Assembly (NCBI GenBank): GCA_963714145.1
Contig: OY970235.1
Location: 496,001 to 560,000, forward strand
Reading direction: 5' to 3'
Length of the DNA: 64,000 nucleotides
Origin: JBBWZH01 sp035544115
Lineage (GTDB): Bacteria; Actinomycetota; Actinomycetes; Mycobacteriales; CADCTP01
Position numbers and translations under genes: made by a program. Of this stretch, positions 6,428 to 14,371 are shown one piece after another (position 1 is the first letter of the stretch; each line of letters starts with the position of its first letter). The notes below the pieces were generated by a model. That model ran no database searches. It worked only from the letters and a program-made list of their open reading frames with translations, and had not been told where the DNA came from.

Positions 6428-8418
6428 CGCGGCCCGTCCTCGACCGCCCGGCCGCCGGCACCGCCCGTCCGCGGGCCCGGGCTCGGGCGGGTCGACTGCC
6501 GCGCCGGATCGCTGTGGTCCTGCTGGGTCTGCTCGGTGCGGCGGCGGCGTCGCTCGTGGTTGCTCCGGCAGCGTCGGCACACCCGCTGGGCAACTTCACC
6601 GTGAACCAGTACAGCGGGGTGCGGGTGCAGCCCGGGGCGGTGCTGGTCGACTACGTGCTCGACCTGGCCGAGATCCCCACCTTCCAGACCCGGTCGCAAG
6701 TGGACAGTGACGGCGACGGGACGCTGTCACCGTCCGAACGCGACAGTTGGCGGACGGCGGCCTGCGCGCGGGCGGCCGGCCAGGCCCGGCTGACCCTCGA
6801 CGGCCAGGCTGCTCCGTTCGTGGTGACCGCAGGCACGCTCGCCTTCCCACCCGGCGCGGCCGGCCTGGACACGCTCCGGCTGGAGTGCACGCTGCGTGCC
6901 GCGATCACCCTGGACCGGCCGCGGCACCTGTCCTACCGCGTCACCGGCTACCTGGACCGGGTCGGCTGGCGTGAGATCACCGCGGTCGGCGATGGCACCA
7001 CGCTGACCGGCTCGACCGTGCCGGCGGCGAGCCGCAGCAACCGGCTGACCGCGTACCCGGCCGACCTGCTCAGCGCGCCGTTGGACGTCCGGGGCGCCGA
7101 TCTGGACGCCCGCCCCGGTGGCGCCGCGGCGGCTGTGGCGGCTGCCCCGGCCGGCCCGGCGGCCCCGCTGGCCCGCGGTGTGGACCGCGCCACCTCGGCG
7201 TTCACCAACCTGGTCGCCCGCCGGCACCTGACTGTCGCTTTTGGATTCGTCGCGGTGCTGCTCGCTGTCCTGCTGGGCGGCCTGCACGCGTTCGCCCCAG
7301 GGCACGGCAAGACCGTGATGGCCGCGTTCCTGGTCGGCGGCCGAGGCACGCTGCGCCAGGCGCTGACCATCGGGCTGACCGTCACCGCCACGCACACTGC
7401 CGGGGTGCTCGTCCTCGGCACCGTGCTGACCACGTCGGTGGCCATCGCCCCGCAGACCCTCTACCCCTGGCTGGGCATCGCAAGTGGACTGATCCTGGCC
7501 GGCGTCGGGGTGACCCTGGTCCGCCGCGTGCGCGCCGGCGCCGACCTCGGTCACTCCCATTCCCACCCGCACGGGCATTCCCACCCGCACGGGCACTCCC
7601 ATCTGCACGGGCACTCCCATCCGGACGGCCGAGACCGACTCGCGGTGGGTGCCGGTCCGGCGGTCGAGGCGCACCCGCCTGGCACTGAACATCGGTCCGC
7701 CGGCTTGCGCGTCCCGGCCCTCGCCGGTGCCCGCGGTGGCGACCATGTGCACCGGCACGTCAACGGCGAGGTGGCCCCGGACCATCATGTCCAGGTGGAC
7801 ATCCCCGAGCGGGACGCCGGTGCAGCCGGCCACCCGGGCGCGTTGTCCGTGCGCGGACCGGCAGACCGCCGGGTGCATGGGGCCATGCGCGGTCTCACCG
7901 ACCGTCACCCCCATCGGGACGAGGCCCTGCTGGCGGCCGGTCTCGCCGACGGTGCCGTACCGGCTCAGCCCGACCACCCGGCCGCTCCGGATAGCGCCAC
8001 CGCCGCGCCGCACGAACACACTGACGAGCGGGGGCACGTCCACTCGCACGGGCCGGGCGAGCCAGGGCATTCGCACTCGTCTGCCCCGGCGGTTCGCCGG
8101 CGGGGGCTGCTGGCGATGGGGTTCGCCGGCGGGCTGGTGCCGAGCCCGTCCGCGCTCGTGGTGCTGCTCGGTGCGATCGCGCTCGGCCGGACCTGGTTCG
8201 GCATCCTGCTGGTGGTCGGGTACGGCGCCGGCATGGCGGCGACGTTGATGGGGGTCGGGCTGCTGCTGGCCCGCAGCCGGCGGCTGCTGGAGCGGCGGGC
8301 GTTGTCTCCGCTGGTCCGGTCGGTGGCGGCCCGACTGCCGCTGGCGACGGCCGGGCTCGTGGTGGTCGTCGGGGTGGGGCTGGCGGCCCAGGCCGTCCTC
8401 ACCCTGACCGCTCGCTGA
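6424..8418 (+). CDS. NicO/RcnA-type nickel-cobalt transporter with EF-hand ectodomain and His-rich loops
   Basis: This 664-residue protein has a signal or anchor segment (residues 29-52), then an extracytoplasmic domain beginning HPLGNFTVNQYSGV. That domain includes a canonical EF-hand loop at residues 94-105 (DSDGDGTLSPSE, Asp at loop positions 1, 3, 5 and Glu at 12). Membrane helices follow, with the family signature HAFAPGHGKTVMAAFLVGG near residue 285. A loop at residues 376-402 carries HSHPHG repeats, and a second long His-rich segment runs to about residue 557. The C-terminal helices contain MGFAGGLVPSPSALVVLL. The family exports or imports Ni/Co; direction is not evident. It overlaps the TPR gene by 4 bp. 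The hexapeptide repeats reflect an 18-bp DNA tandem repeat around 7555-7620. Confidence 0.85.
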   Translation: MTRPVLDRPAAGTARPRARARAGRLPRRIAVVLLGLLGAAAASLVVAPAASAHPLGNFTVNQYSGVRVQPGAVLVDYVLDLAEIPTFQTRSQVDSDGDGTLSPSERDSWRTAACARAAGQARLTLDGQAAPFVVTAGTLAFPPGAAGLDTLRLECTLRAAITLDRPRHLSYRVTGYLDRVGWREITAVGDGTTLTGSTVPAASRSNRLTAYPADLLSAPLDVRGADLDARPGGAAAAVAAAPAGPAAPLARGVDRATSAFTNLVARRHLTVAFGFVAVLLAVLLGGLHAFAPGHGKTVMAAFLVGGRGTLRQALTIGLTVTATHTAGVLVLGTVLTTSVAIAPQTLYPWLGIASGLILAGVGVTLVRRVRAGADLGHSHSHPHGHSHPHGHSHLHGHSHPDGRDRLAVGAGPAVEAHPPGTEHRSAGLRVPALAGARGGDHVHRHVNGEVAPDHHVQVDIPERDAGAAGHPGALSVRGPADRRVHGAMRGLTDRHPHRDEALLAAGLADGAVPAQPDHPAAPDSATAAPHEHTDERGHVHSHGPGEPGHSHSSAPAVRRRGLLAMGFAGGLVPSPSALVVLLGAIALGRTWFGILLVVGYGAGMAATLMGVGLLLARSRRLLERRALSPLVRSVAARLPLATAGLVVVVGVGLAAQAVLTLTAR

Positions 8419-8470
8419 ACGCCGGTTAGACCATCCGGCGCCGTGCGATCCGTCCCGCGTGTAGTACGTC

Positions 8471-8483
8471 TACGCTGGGCGGG
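8471..8483 (+). promoter_or_regulatory. Possible leaderless -10 element of lepB
   Basis: TACGCT (8471-8476) fits the TANNNT actinobacterial -10 and ends 7 nt before the lepB ATG. No ribosome-binding site separates them, so transcription could start at the ATG. No convincing -35 is visible. Confidence 0.35.
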
Positions 8484-10106
8484 ATGCCTGACGACTCCCC
8501 GGGCGAGACCCGTCATGAAGACGGCCTCCGCACCGACAACAGCGCCACGCCCGCCACGTCGACTGGTCAGCCGGGCCCGTCGCCGCTTGCGAACGGGGCC
8601 GGCGAGCCGGCCGCCGCGGCACCGCCGGGCGTCGACCCGCCGGATGCTCAATCCGCTGTGGGTGCGGACGAAGCGCCGACGGTGCTTACCACGTTGATGG
8701 GCAACGGCAGCGTGCCGGCCGATGGGCCGGGCATCGATGCCGGGAGCCTGGCGGAGTCGTCGCCACGTGCAGCCGGGCCGGACGTGACCGCCGCCAACGG
8801 CGGCGGCCGGTCGGCCGCCGGCGCGGCATCGGCGGAGCCCGTGGCCGCCAACCTCGCGGTCAGCGATAGTGCGCCGATGCCGCCGGCGCCCGCGAGCGGT
8901 GCGGCGTCCGCGAGCGGCGGCGGGTCGGTCCTGCCGGCGGAAGTCGAGGGTGAGCTGGCGAAAGTTGAGGACGGGTCGGTGGAGCCGGAGTCTGCGGGAA
9001 CCCCAGCTGTCGCGGCCGACAGCGCCGGGTCAGCCGACTCGGCGGCTGCCGACGGCATACCGGCGAAGCCCGGACTCGGCGGCGCTCCGGCTGAGCCGCG
9101 GCCGGCGGGCACTCCGGTGACGGTCGTGGGCAACACCGGCGCCGCCACCGGCGGGGCAGTCGATCCGGCGGCTGCGCCGGTCGCGGGTTCGGCCAACGGT
9201 CCGGCGGCCGGAACGGATGTGACCATGGCGTCGCCCGCGGCGGGTTCGGCATCGATAGCGGACGGCGCAGGCGGTGCTGAACCCCCTGATGAGACGTCGG
9301 ACGGGGCGGCGCCGTCGACCGCGACCGGTCGACGGCAGACCCAGGCGCGGCGCGGCTCCTTCCTGCGTGAACTGCCGGTGCTGTTGGTCGTCGCGTTCGG
9401 GCTGGCACTGCTCATCAAGACCTTCCTGGTGCAGGCGTTCTTCATCCCGTCCGGGTCGATGGAGAAGACGCTGCACGGCTGCACTGGCTGCTCCGGCGAC
9501 CGGGTGTTGGTGAACAAGCTCGTCTACCGGTTCCACGACCCGCGGCCGGGCGACATCGTGGTGTTCCGCGGTCCGGAGTCCTGGGCTCCGGAGGTGCAGT
9601 TCGCCAAGCCCGGCAACGTGGTGCAGAAGGCGCTCCGGGCGATCGGCAGCGCGGTGGGCGTCGCCCCCGCCGGCGAGAAGGACTTCGTCAAGCGGGTCAT
9701 CGCGGTTGGCGGGCAGACAGTGCAGTGCTGCGACCCGCAGGGTCGGGTGGTGGTGGACGGCCGTCCACTGGACGAGCCGTACGTCTTCCTGTCCGATCCG
9801 GACTACCGCTCGCCGACCTTCGGCCCGATCAAGGTGCCGGACGGTCGACTGTGGATGATGGGCGATCACCGGGACGAGTCGGCCGATTCACGCTCCCACA
9901 TGTCCGACGCCGACCAGGGCACCATCGGGGTGTCCGACGTGATCGGTAAAGCCTTCGTGATCGTCTGGCCGCCGTCCCGATGGGACACTCTGGGTACCCC
10001 GTCCACTTTCTCGGCCGCCGCGACTGCCAGCGCCCCGTATGTGGTGGGCCTCGGGTTAGTCGTGCCGGTAGGGATGGTCCGCCACCGGAGGCGCCGTGGT
10101 CGCTGA
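8484..10106 (+). CDS. lepB: Signal peptidase I with a very long N-terminal extension
   Basis: LepB cleaves signal peptides from exported preproteins at the outer membrane face. The catalytic part starts near residue 290 with a membrane anchor (LPVLLVVAFGLALLIKTFLV), the nucleophile Ser325 in FIPSGSMEKTL, the general base Lys403 in DFVKRVIAVGG, and GDHRDESADSRSHM. A second membrane segment follows near the C-terminus (YVVGLGLVVPVGMV). About 285 residues before the anchor are low-complexity Ala/Gly/Pro/Ser/Asp sequence, far longer than in typical LepB (total usually 200-320). If translation instead began at the ATG at 9225, the protein would have an ordinary length. The stop overlaps the next gene. 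Confidence 0.93.
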   Translation: MPDDSPGETRHEDGLRTDNSATPATSTGQPGPSPLANGAGEPAAAAPPGVDPPDAQSAVGADEAPTVLTTLMGNGSVPADGPGIDAGSLAESSPRAAGPDVTAANGGGRSAAGAASAEPVAANLAVSDSAPMPPAPASGAASASGGGSVLPAEVEGELAKVEDGSVEPESAGTPAVAADSAGSADSAAADGIPAKPGLGGAPAEPRPAGTPVTVVGNTGAATGGAVDPAAAPVAGSANGPAAGTDVTMASPAAGSASIADGAGGAEPPDETSDGAAPSTATGRRQTQARRGSFLRELPVLLVVAFGLALLIKTFLVQAFFIPSGSMEKTLHGCTGCSGDRVLVNKLVYRFHDPRPGDIVVFRGPESWAPEVQFAKPGNVVQKALRAIGSAVGVAPAGEKDFVKRVIAVGGQTVQCCDPQGRVVVDGRPLDEPYVFLSDPDYRSPTFGPIKVPDGRLWMMGDHRDESADSRSHMSDADQGTIGVSDVIGKAFVIVWPPSRWDTLGTPSTFSAAATASAPYVVGLGLVVPVGMVRHRRRRGR

Positions 10107-10623
10107 GTTCGATGCTGCCCTGGCCCGCCCGCCCCGACCGTGGCGCATCTCGTCCCGGTTGCTGTTGCACGACCAGGATGACCGGGTGCTCCTGATCCGG
10201 GCCCGTGATCCGCACGAGCCTGCGGTCGGTGAGTGGTGGGAGATCCCCGGTGGTGGCGTGGAACCCGGCGAGGACACGATCGCGGCGGCGATCCGGGAAA
10301 CCGCCGAGGAGACCGGCTACCTCATCAGCCGGAGCGAGGTCGTCCAGCCGCCCAGCTGGACCGGTGATGTCACCTACCGCTGGGAGCGGCGACGCTGCTG
10401 GGCCAGCCTGGTAGTGCACTTCGCCCGGGTGACGCAGCCCCTGAACCGGCAGCCCTCCGAGGGGGCCGGGCTGGAGCAGGCCAACCACCTCGACATCTGC
10501 TGGTTGCCGGTGGCCCAGGTGCGAGCCGCCCACGACCGCTACTTCCCGGGCTCGCTGCCGGTGGACCTGCCTCGCATCCTGGCCGGCGAACAGGTGGACG
10601 GCGGCTTCAGCGCCTGGAACTGA
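10096..10623 (+). CDS. Nudix hydrolase
   Basis: The 175-residue protein has a complete Nudix box, GGGVEPGEDTIAAAIRETAEETGY (split here as GGGVEPGEDT and IAAAIRETAEETGY), which binds the metal needed to hydrolyse a nucleoside diphosphate linked to another moiety. The substrate cannot be read from the sequence. The core begins WRISSRLLLHDQDDRVLLIR. The GTG start lies 11 bp inside lepB and has GGAGG 4-9 nt upstream, indicating coupling to lepB. Confidence 0.9.
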   Translation: MVAEFDAALARPPRPWRISSRLLLHDQDDRVLLIRARDPHEPAVGEWWEIPGGGVEPGEDTIAAAIRETAEETGYLISRSEVVQPPSWTGDVTYRWERRRCWASLVVHFARVTQPLNRQPSEGAGLEQANHLDICWLPVAQVRAAHDRYFPGSLPVDLPRILAGEQVDGGFSAWN

Positions 10624-10782
10624 CGCCCCGCGGCCCGCCCCGCGTGTTGCTCCATCGCGGTGCGCACTCGGGGATATGCGCTGGTCGTGGGCTTGCGCGA
10701 CGGCTACACGCGCGACGCGGTGGATTGGATACCCCGGTCGGCGCAACGCCGGTCCGAACGCGCCGTACCCTGATGTCCCGTC

Positions 10783-11610
10783 ATGCCCCGTCCACGCCGA
10801 ACCACTCGCCGGTCGCCCGCCGCTGACCCGCCGCGGGACGCCGGTTTCCTGCGCCCGCAACGCGCCGTCGTCCGCCGCGACGCCGGCCTGTGGGCCTGTG
10901 AAGGTGCGCTGCGCCGCCGCGGGTTCGATCCGGTGGCCGGCGCCGACGAGGCCGGCCGGGGTGCCTGCGCCGGCCCGCTGGTGATCGCGGCCTGCATGCT
11001 GCCCGACGGGCGGCGCGGCCAGGTGCCAGGGCTGGCTGACTCCAAGCTGCTGACTCCGGCGACCCGGGAGCGGGTGTACGACGAGGTGGTCCGCCGGGCG
11101 GTCGCCTGGGCGGTCGTGATCGTGCCGGCCGGTGAGGTGGATTCCCGCGGCCTGCACGTGTCGAACATCGAGGGGATGCGCCGCGCCTTCGCCGCTCTCG
11201 ACCCGGCCGCCTCGTACGCACTCACCGACGGGTTTCCGGTCGCCGGCCTCAGCGTGCCGGGTCTGGCGGTGCCGAAGGGTGACGCGACCGTCGCCTGTAT
11301 CGCCGCTGCCTCGGTGATCGCGAAGGTCACCCGCGACCGGATCATGGTCGGGATGCATGAGCAATGGCCGCAGTACGACTTCGCGACACACAAGGGCTAC
11401 GTGACGCCGGCGCACGCCGCCGCGCTCGCTGCCCACGGTCCCTGCCCAGAGCATCGGTTCTCCTATGTCAACGTCCGGCGGTTGTCCGCGCTGAGCGGCC
11501 GGCCGGATCCGGCCGGCCTTGCCGCCGCGCTCGCCACCGAGTCCGAGGGAGCCGGCGAACCCGCCGCCGACGTACGCGATGATGTGTTCATGGAAGGCGT
11601 GACGGCGTGA
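10783..11610 (+). CDS. rnhB: Ribonuclease HII
   Basis: RNase HII nicks RNA-DNA hybrids, including single ribonucleotides in DNA. The 275-residue protein carries the catalytic start GADEAGRGACAGPLVIAA (Asp-Glu pair), further conserved ADSKLLTPATRERVYDEV, and the C-terminal DFATHKGYVTPAHAAAL with HRFSYVNV. About 50 basic residues precede the domain; the ATG at 10783 is the first plausible start. A TACCCT hexamer (10766-10771) lies 11 nt upstream. DUF2469 and yraN follow in the standard actinomycete order. Confidence 0.94.
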   Translation: MPRPRRTTRRSPAADPPRDAGFLRPQRAVVRRDAGLWACEGALRRRGFDPVAGADEAGRGACAGPLVIAACMLPDGRRGQVPGLADSKLLTPATRERVYDEVVRRAVAWAVVIVPAGEVDSRGLHVSNIEGMRRAFAALDPAASYALTDGFPVAGLSVPGLAVPKGDATVACIAAASVIAKVTRDRIMVGMHEQWPQYDFATHKGYVTPAHAAALAAHGPCPEHRFSYVNVRRLSALSGRPDPAGLAAALATESEGAGEPAADVRDDVFMEGVTA

Positions 11611-11665
11611 ACGAGCGCTGCGAGCGAGTCGTGGTCATGGCGGGCCCGTGCCTGGAGGAGCCGGC

Positions 11666-11992
11666 ATGAGTGCCGAGGACCTGGAGAAGTACGAGACCGA
11701 GATGGAGCTGCAGCTCTATCGGGAGTATCGCGACATCGTGCGGCAGTTCTCGTACGTCGTCGAGACCGAGCGGCGGTTCTACCTGGCGAACTCCGTCGAC
11801 CTGGCTGTACGCAACGCTGACGGCGAGGTCTACTTCGAGGTCACGATGAGCGATGCCTGGGTGTGGGACATGTACCGGCCTGCCCGCTTCGTCAAGAACG
11901 TGCGTGTCGTCACATTCAAGGATGTGAACGTCGAGGAGTTGGAGAAGCCCGACCTCGAGGTTCCGGGGAGTCGCGACACGTTCGGTGGGTAG
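11666..11992 (+). CDS. DUF2469 family protein
   Basis: The 108-residue acidic protein MSAEDLEKYETEMELQLYRE is highly conserved in actinobacteria and always sits near rnhB and yraN. It contains EYRDIVRQFSYVVETERRFY and VTMSDAWVWDMYRPARFVKN. No biochemical function is established. I chose the second ATG because GGAGGAG lies 7-13 nt upstream and the family starts there; an upstream ATG at 11648 would add six residues. Confidence 0.92.
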   Translation: MSAEDLEKYETEMELQLYREYRDIVRQFSYVVETERRFYLANSVDLAVRNADGEVYFEVTMSDAWVWDMYRPARFVKNVRVVTFKDVNVEELEKPDLEVPGSRDTFGG

Positions 11993-12026
11993 GTCTGTCG
12001 GGTCCACTCCACTGAGCGGAGGGCCA

Positions 12027-12194
12027 ATGACCCGCCACGAACCCGTACCTGACCCGGAAGTGGCTGATCTGCCGGCCGCGCCCGCCAATGTGCCACCCGG
12101 CACGGTGCCGCCGGTTCGATCGGCCGAGGGCACCTCGGAGACACAGCCACTCGTCGAGGGCATCCACGCTCCCGACGGCGAGGAGCCAACCTAG
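12027..12194 (+). CDS. Small acidic hypothetical protein
   Basis: This 55-residue open frame (MTRHEPVPDPEVADL to HAPDGEEPT) begins 34 bp after DUF2469 and has GGAGGG 5-10 nt upstream of its ATG, which is the main reason to call it. It is acidic, rich in Pro/Glu/Ala and probably disordered. No family is recognised. Codon third positions are less GC-biased than in its neighbours, so it may be non-functional. Confidence 0.45.
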   Translation: MTRHEPVPDPEVADLPAAPANVPPGTVPPVRSAEGTSETQPLVEGIHAPDGEEPT

Positions 12195-12238
12195 CCACCG
12201 CGTCAGCTCCGCCGGCCGCGCAAGCGAGTGATTGAGTT

Positions 12239-12254
12239 CGAACATGTGTTCGAA
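12239..12254. promoter_or_regulatory. LexA (SOS) box
   Basis: TCGAACATGTGTTCGA is a perfect match to the actinobacterial LexA consensus TCGAAC-N4-GTTCGA. It overlaps a possible TTGAGT -35 (12234-12239). It lies 240 bp upstream of yraN, with comM and dprA following as an operon, and no other gene begins in the 300-bp gap on either strand. Two DnaA-box-like TCCACA motifs (about 12391 and 12406) are also present in the leader. Confidence 0.75.
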
Positions 12255-12494
12255 CATAGCAGCGTTGCGGCGGCATTGACGATCGGATTCCGAGTGACCT
12301 GATCGACATGCCCGGATCCATGATCAGGATGGCCGGGGCTGCTGAATGTGGGTGACTAGCGGCCGTCTCGGCGGTTGTCGAACGGCTCTCCACAGGCGAA
12401 AGCGTCATCCACAGATTGCTCTCGACCCATGTTGCCGGGCCTCCCACCCCGGCAGCGTTGGGCGCCGAACGCTGGTGAGGGGAGCGATGTTGTG

Positions 12495-12848
12495 GTGCGG
12501 GTGAAGGACGCGGTGGGCAGGTTCGGTGAGGAGGTCGCCGCTACACGACTGTCGGCGGCCGGGATGCGGATCCTCGACCGAAACTGGCGGTGTGCCGAGG
12601 GCGAGATCGACATCGTCGCGGCTGACGGCGACGTGCTGGTGATCTGTGAGGTGAAGACCCGGTCCGGGCTGGCCTACGGTGATCCAGCCGAGGCGGTGAT
12701 CGCGGCGAAGGCGGCCCGGCTGCGCCGGCTCGGCCTGCGCTGGCTTGCGGCGCATGATCTGACCTGGGTGGACATCCGGTTCGACGTGGTGACGGTGCTG
12801 CGTCGCAACGACGGTCTGCTGGTCCGGCACCTGCGTGGGGCATTCTGA
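12495..12848 (+). CDS. YraN/UPF0102 family predicted endonuclease
   Basis: This 117-residue protein has the UPF0102 nuclease-like fold: GRFGEEVAATRLSAAGMRIL, then the PD-(D/E)XK-type core GEIDIVAADGDVLVICEVKT. The activity of this family is not firmly established. The GTG at 12495 (or 12492) is chosen because the family begins at VKDAVGRFGE and GAGGGGAG lies about 10 nt upstream; an in-frame ATG at 12429 lacks such support. The stop overlaps the comM start by one base. A LexA box lies upstream. Confidence 0.9.
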   Translation: MRVKDAVGRFGEEVAATRLSAAGMRILDRNWRCAEGEIDIVAADGDVLVICEVKTRSGLAYGDPAEAVIAAKAARLRRLGLRWLAAHDLTWVDIRFDVVTVLRRNDGLLVRHLRGAF

Positions 12849-14371
12849 TGGCGCTCGCACGCACCCGATCGGTGACACTGACCGGTGTCGACGGCCATCT
12901 GGTCGAGGTGGAGGTCGACCTCGCCGACGGGCTGCCCGGTCTGACGATGGTCGGTCTGCCGGACGCGGTGCTGCACGAGGCGCGGGACCGGATCCGGTCG
13001 GCGGTGACGAACTCGGGGGAAGCGTGGCCGGCCCGGCGAATCACGATCGCGCTTTCGCCGGCGGCGCTGCCCAAACGCGGATCGTTGCTGGACACAGCCC
13101 TGGCCGTGGCGGTGCTCGCGGCTGCCGGCGCGGTGCCGGCGGATCCGCTCGCGGCGGTCGTGCTGCTCGGTGAGTTGGCCCTGGATGGGCGGCTGCGGCC
13201 GACCGCCGGAATGCTGCCGGCCGTCCTCGCCGCCGCCCGCGGCGGGGTACGCCGGGTGGTGGTGCCCGAGCCGAACGCGCCGGAGGCCGCGTTGGTCCCG
13301 GATGTGGACGTCCGTGGCGCGGAGCGGCTGGCCGACCTGATCGCGTTCCTGCGCGGCGAGGCCGATCGGCTGGTGGTCGGCCGGCCCGGTGCCGCGAGCG
13401 CCCGCACATCGCACCAGGACCTGGCCGATGTGGCCGGCCAGGCGGCCGGTCGGCGCGCGGTGGAGGTGGCCGCCGCCGGTGGGCACCACCTGTTCCTCGC
13501 CGGCCCGCCCGGTGCCGGGAAGACCATGCTCGCCGAGCGATTGCCGGGCATCCTGCCGCCGCTGGACGACGCGCCCGCGCTGGAGGTGACCGCAGTGCAC
13601 TCCATCGCCGGGCTGATCGGGGCGGGCGCGCCGCTCGTCCGGCAGCCGCCCTACCAGGCGCCGCACCACACCGCGAGCATGGCCGCGCTGGTCGGCGGCG
13701 GGTCGCGAATCGCCGGGCCGGGCGCGATCTCACTGGCCCATCGGGGCGTCCTCTTCCTGGACGAGGCGCCGGAGTTTGCCCGCGGTGTGCTCGATGCCAT
13801 GCGCCAACCGCTGGAACGGGGCGAGGTCGTCATCGCGCGGTCCGGCGGCCAGGTCAGATTCCCGGCCCGCTTCCAGTTGGTGCTCGCGGCGAACCCGTGC
13901 CCGTGCGCGTCACCGGGCGGCGACGTCGACTGTGCTTGCACGCCGATGGCCCGCCGGCGCTACCTCAGCCGGTTGTCCGGCCCACTGCTCGATCGGATCG
14001 ACCTGCACGTGTGGCTGCTGCCGGTGACCGCCGCCGACCTGCTCGGCGACTCGCTGGCCGCCGAATCGAGCGAGATCGTCGCCAAGCGCGTTGTCGAGGC
14101 GCGGCACGCCGCCGCGGAACGGCTCGCCGGCACGGCCTGGCGGGCGAACGCGGAGGTCCCAGGTACGGCGCTGCGGTCTCGCTGGCGGTTGCCGAGCCGG
14201 GTGACCGCCCTGGCCGATGAAGCACTGCACGGCGGCTGGCTCGGGGCCCGGGGCTACGACCGGGTCCTGCGGATCGCCTGGAGCCTGAGCGACCTCGGCG
14301 GGCGGACCAGCCCGGACGCGGACGACATCGCCGAGGCCGTCGGTCTCCGCAGCCGCCTGGTCGCCGCATGA
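12848..14371 (+). CDS. ComM/YifB family Mg-chelatase-like AAA+ ATPase
   Basis: The 507-residue protein has the N-terminal Lon-protease-like domain (VGLPDAVLHEARDRIRSAV), a Walker A motif GPPGAGKTMLAERLPG, Walker B LFLDEAPEF, the zinc-type segment NPCPCASPGGDVDCACTP and the C-terminal Mg-chelatase domain. In naturally transformable bacteria ComM is a hexameric helicase that promotes branch migration of incoming DNA. It overlaps yraN by 1 bp and dprA by 4 bp, so the three form one unit, here probably under SOS control. Confidence 0.93.
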   Translation: MALARTRSVTLTGVDGHLVEVEVDLADGLPGLTMVGLPDAVLHEARDRIRSAVTNSGEAWPARRITIALSPAALPKRGSLLDTALAVAVLAAAGAVPADPLAAVVLLGELALDGRLRPTAGMLPAVLAAARGGVRRVVVPEPNAPEAALVPDVDVRGAERLADLIAFLRGEADRLVVGRPGAASARTSHQDLADVAGQAAGRRAVEVAAAGGHHLFLAGPPGAGKTMLAERLPGILPPLDDAPALEVTAVHSIAGLIGAGAPLVRQPPYQAPHHTASMAALVGGGSRIAGPGAISLAHRGVLFLDEAPEFARGVLDAMRQPLERGEVVIARSGGQVRFPARFQLVLAANPCPCASPGGDVDCACTPMARRRYLSRLSGPLLDRIDLHVWLLPVTAADLLGDSLAAESSEIVAKRVVEARHAAAERLAGTAWRANAEVPGTALRSRWRLPSRVTALADEALHGGWLGARGYDRVLRIAWSLSDLGGRTSPDADDIAEAVGLRSRLVAA

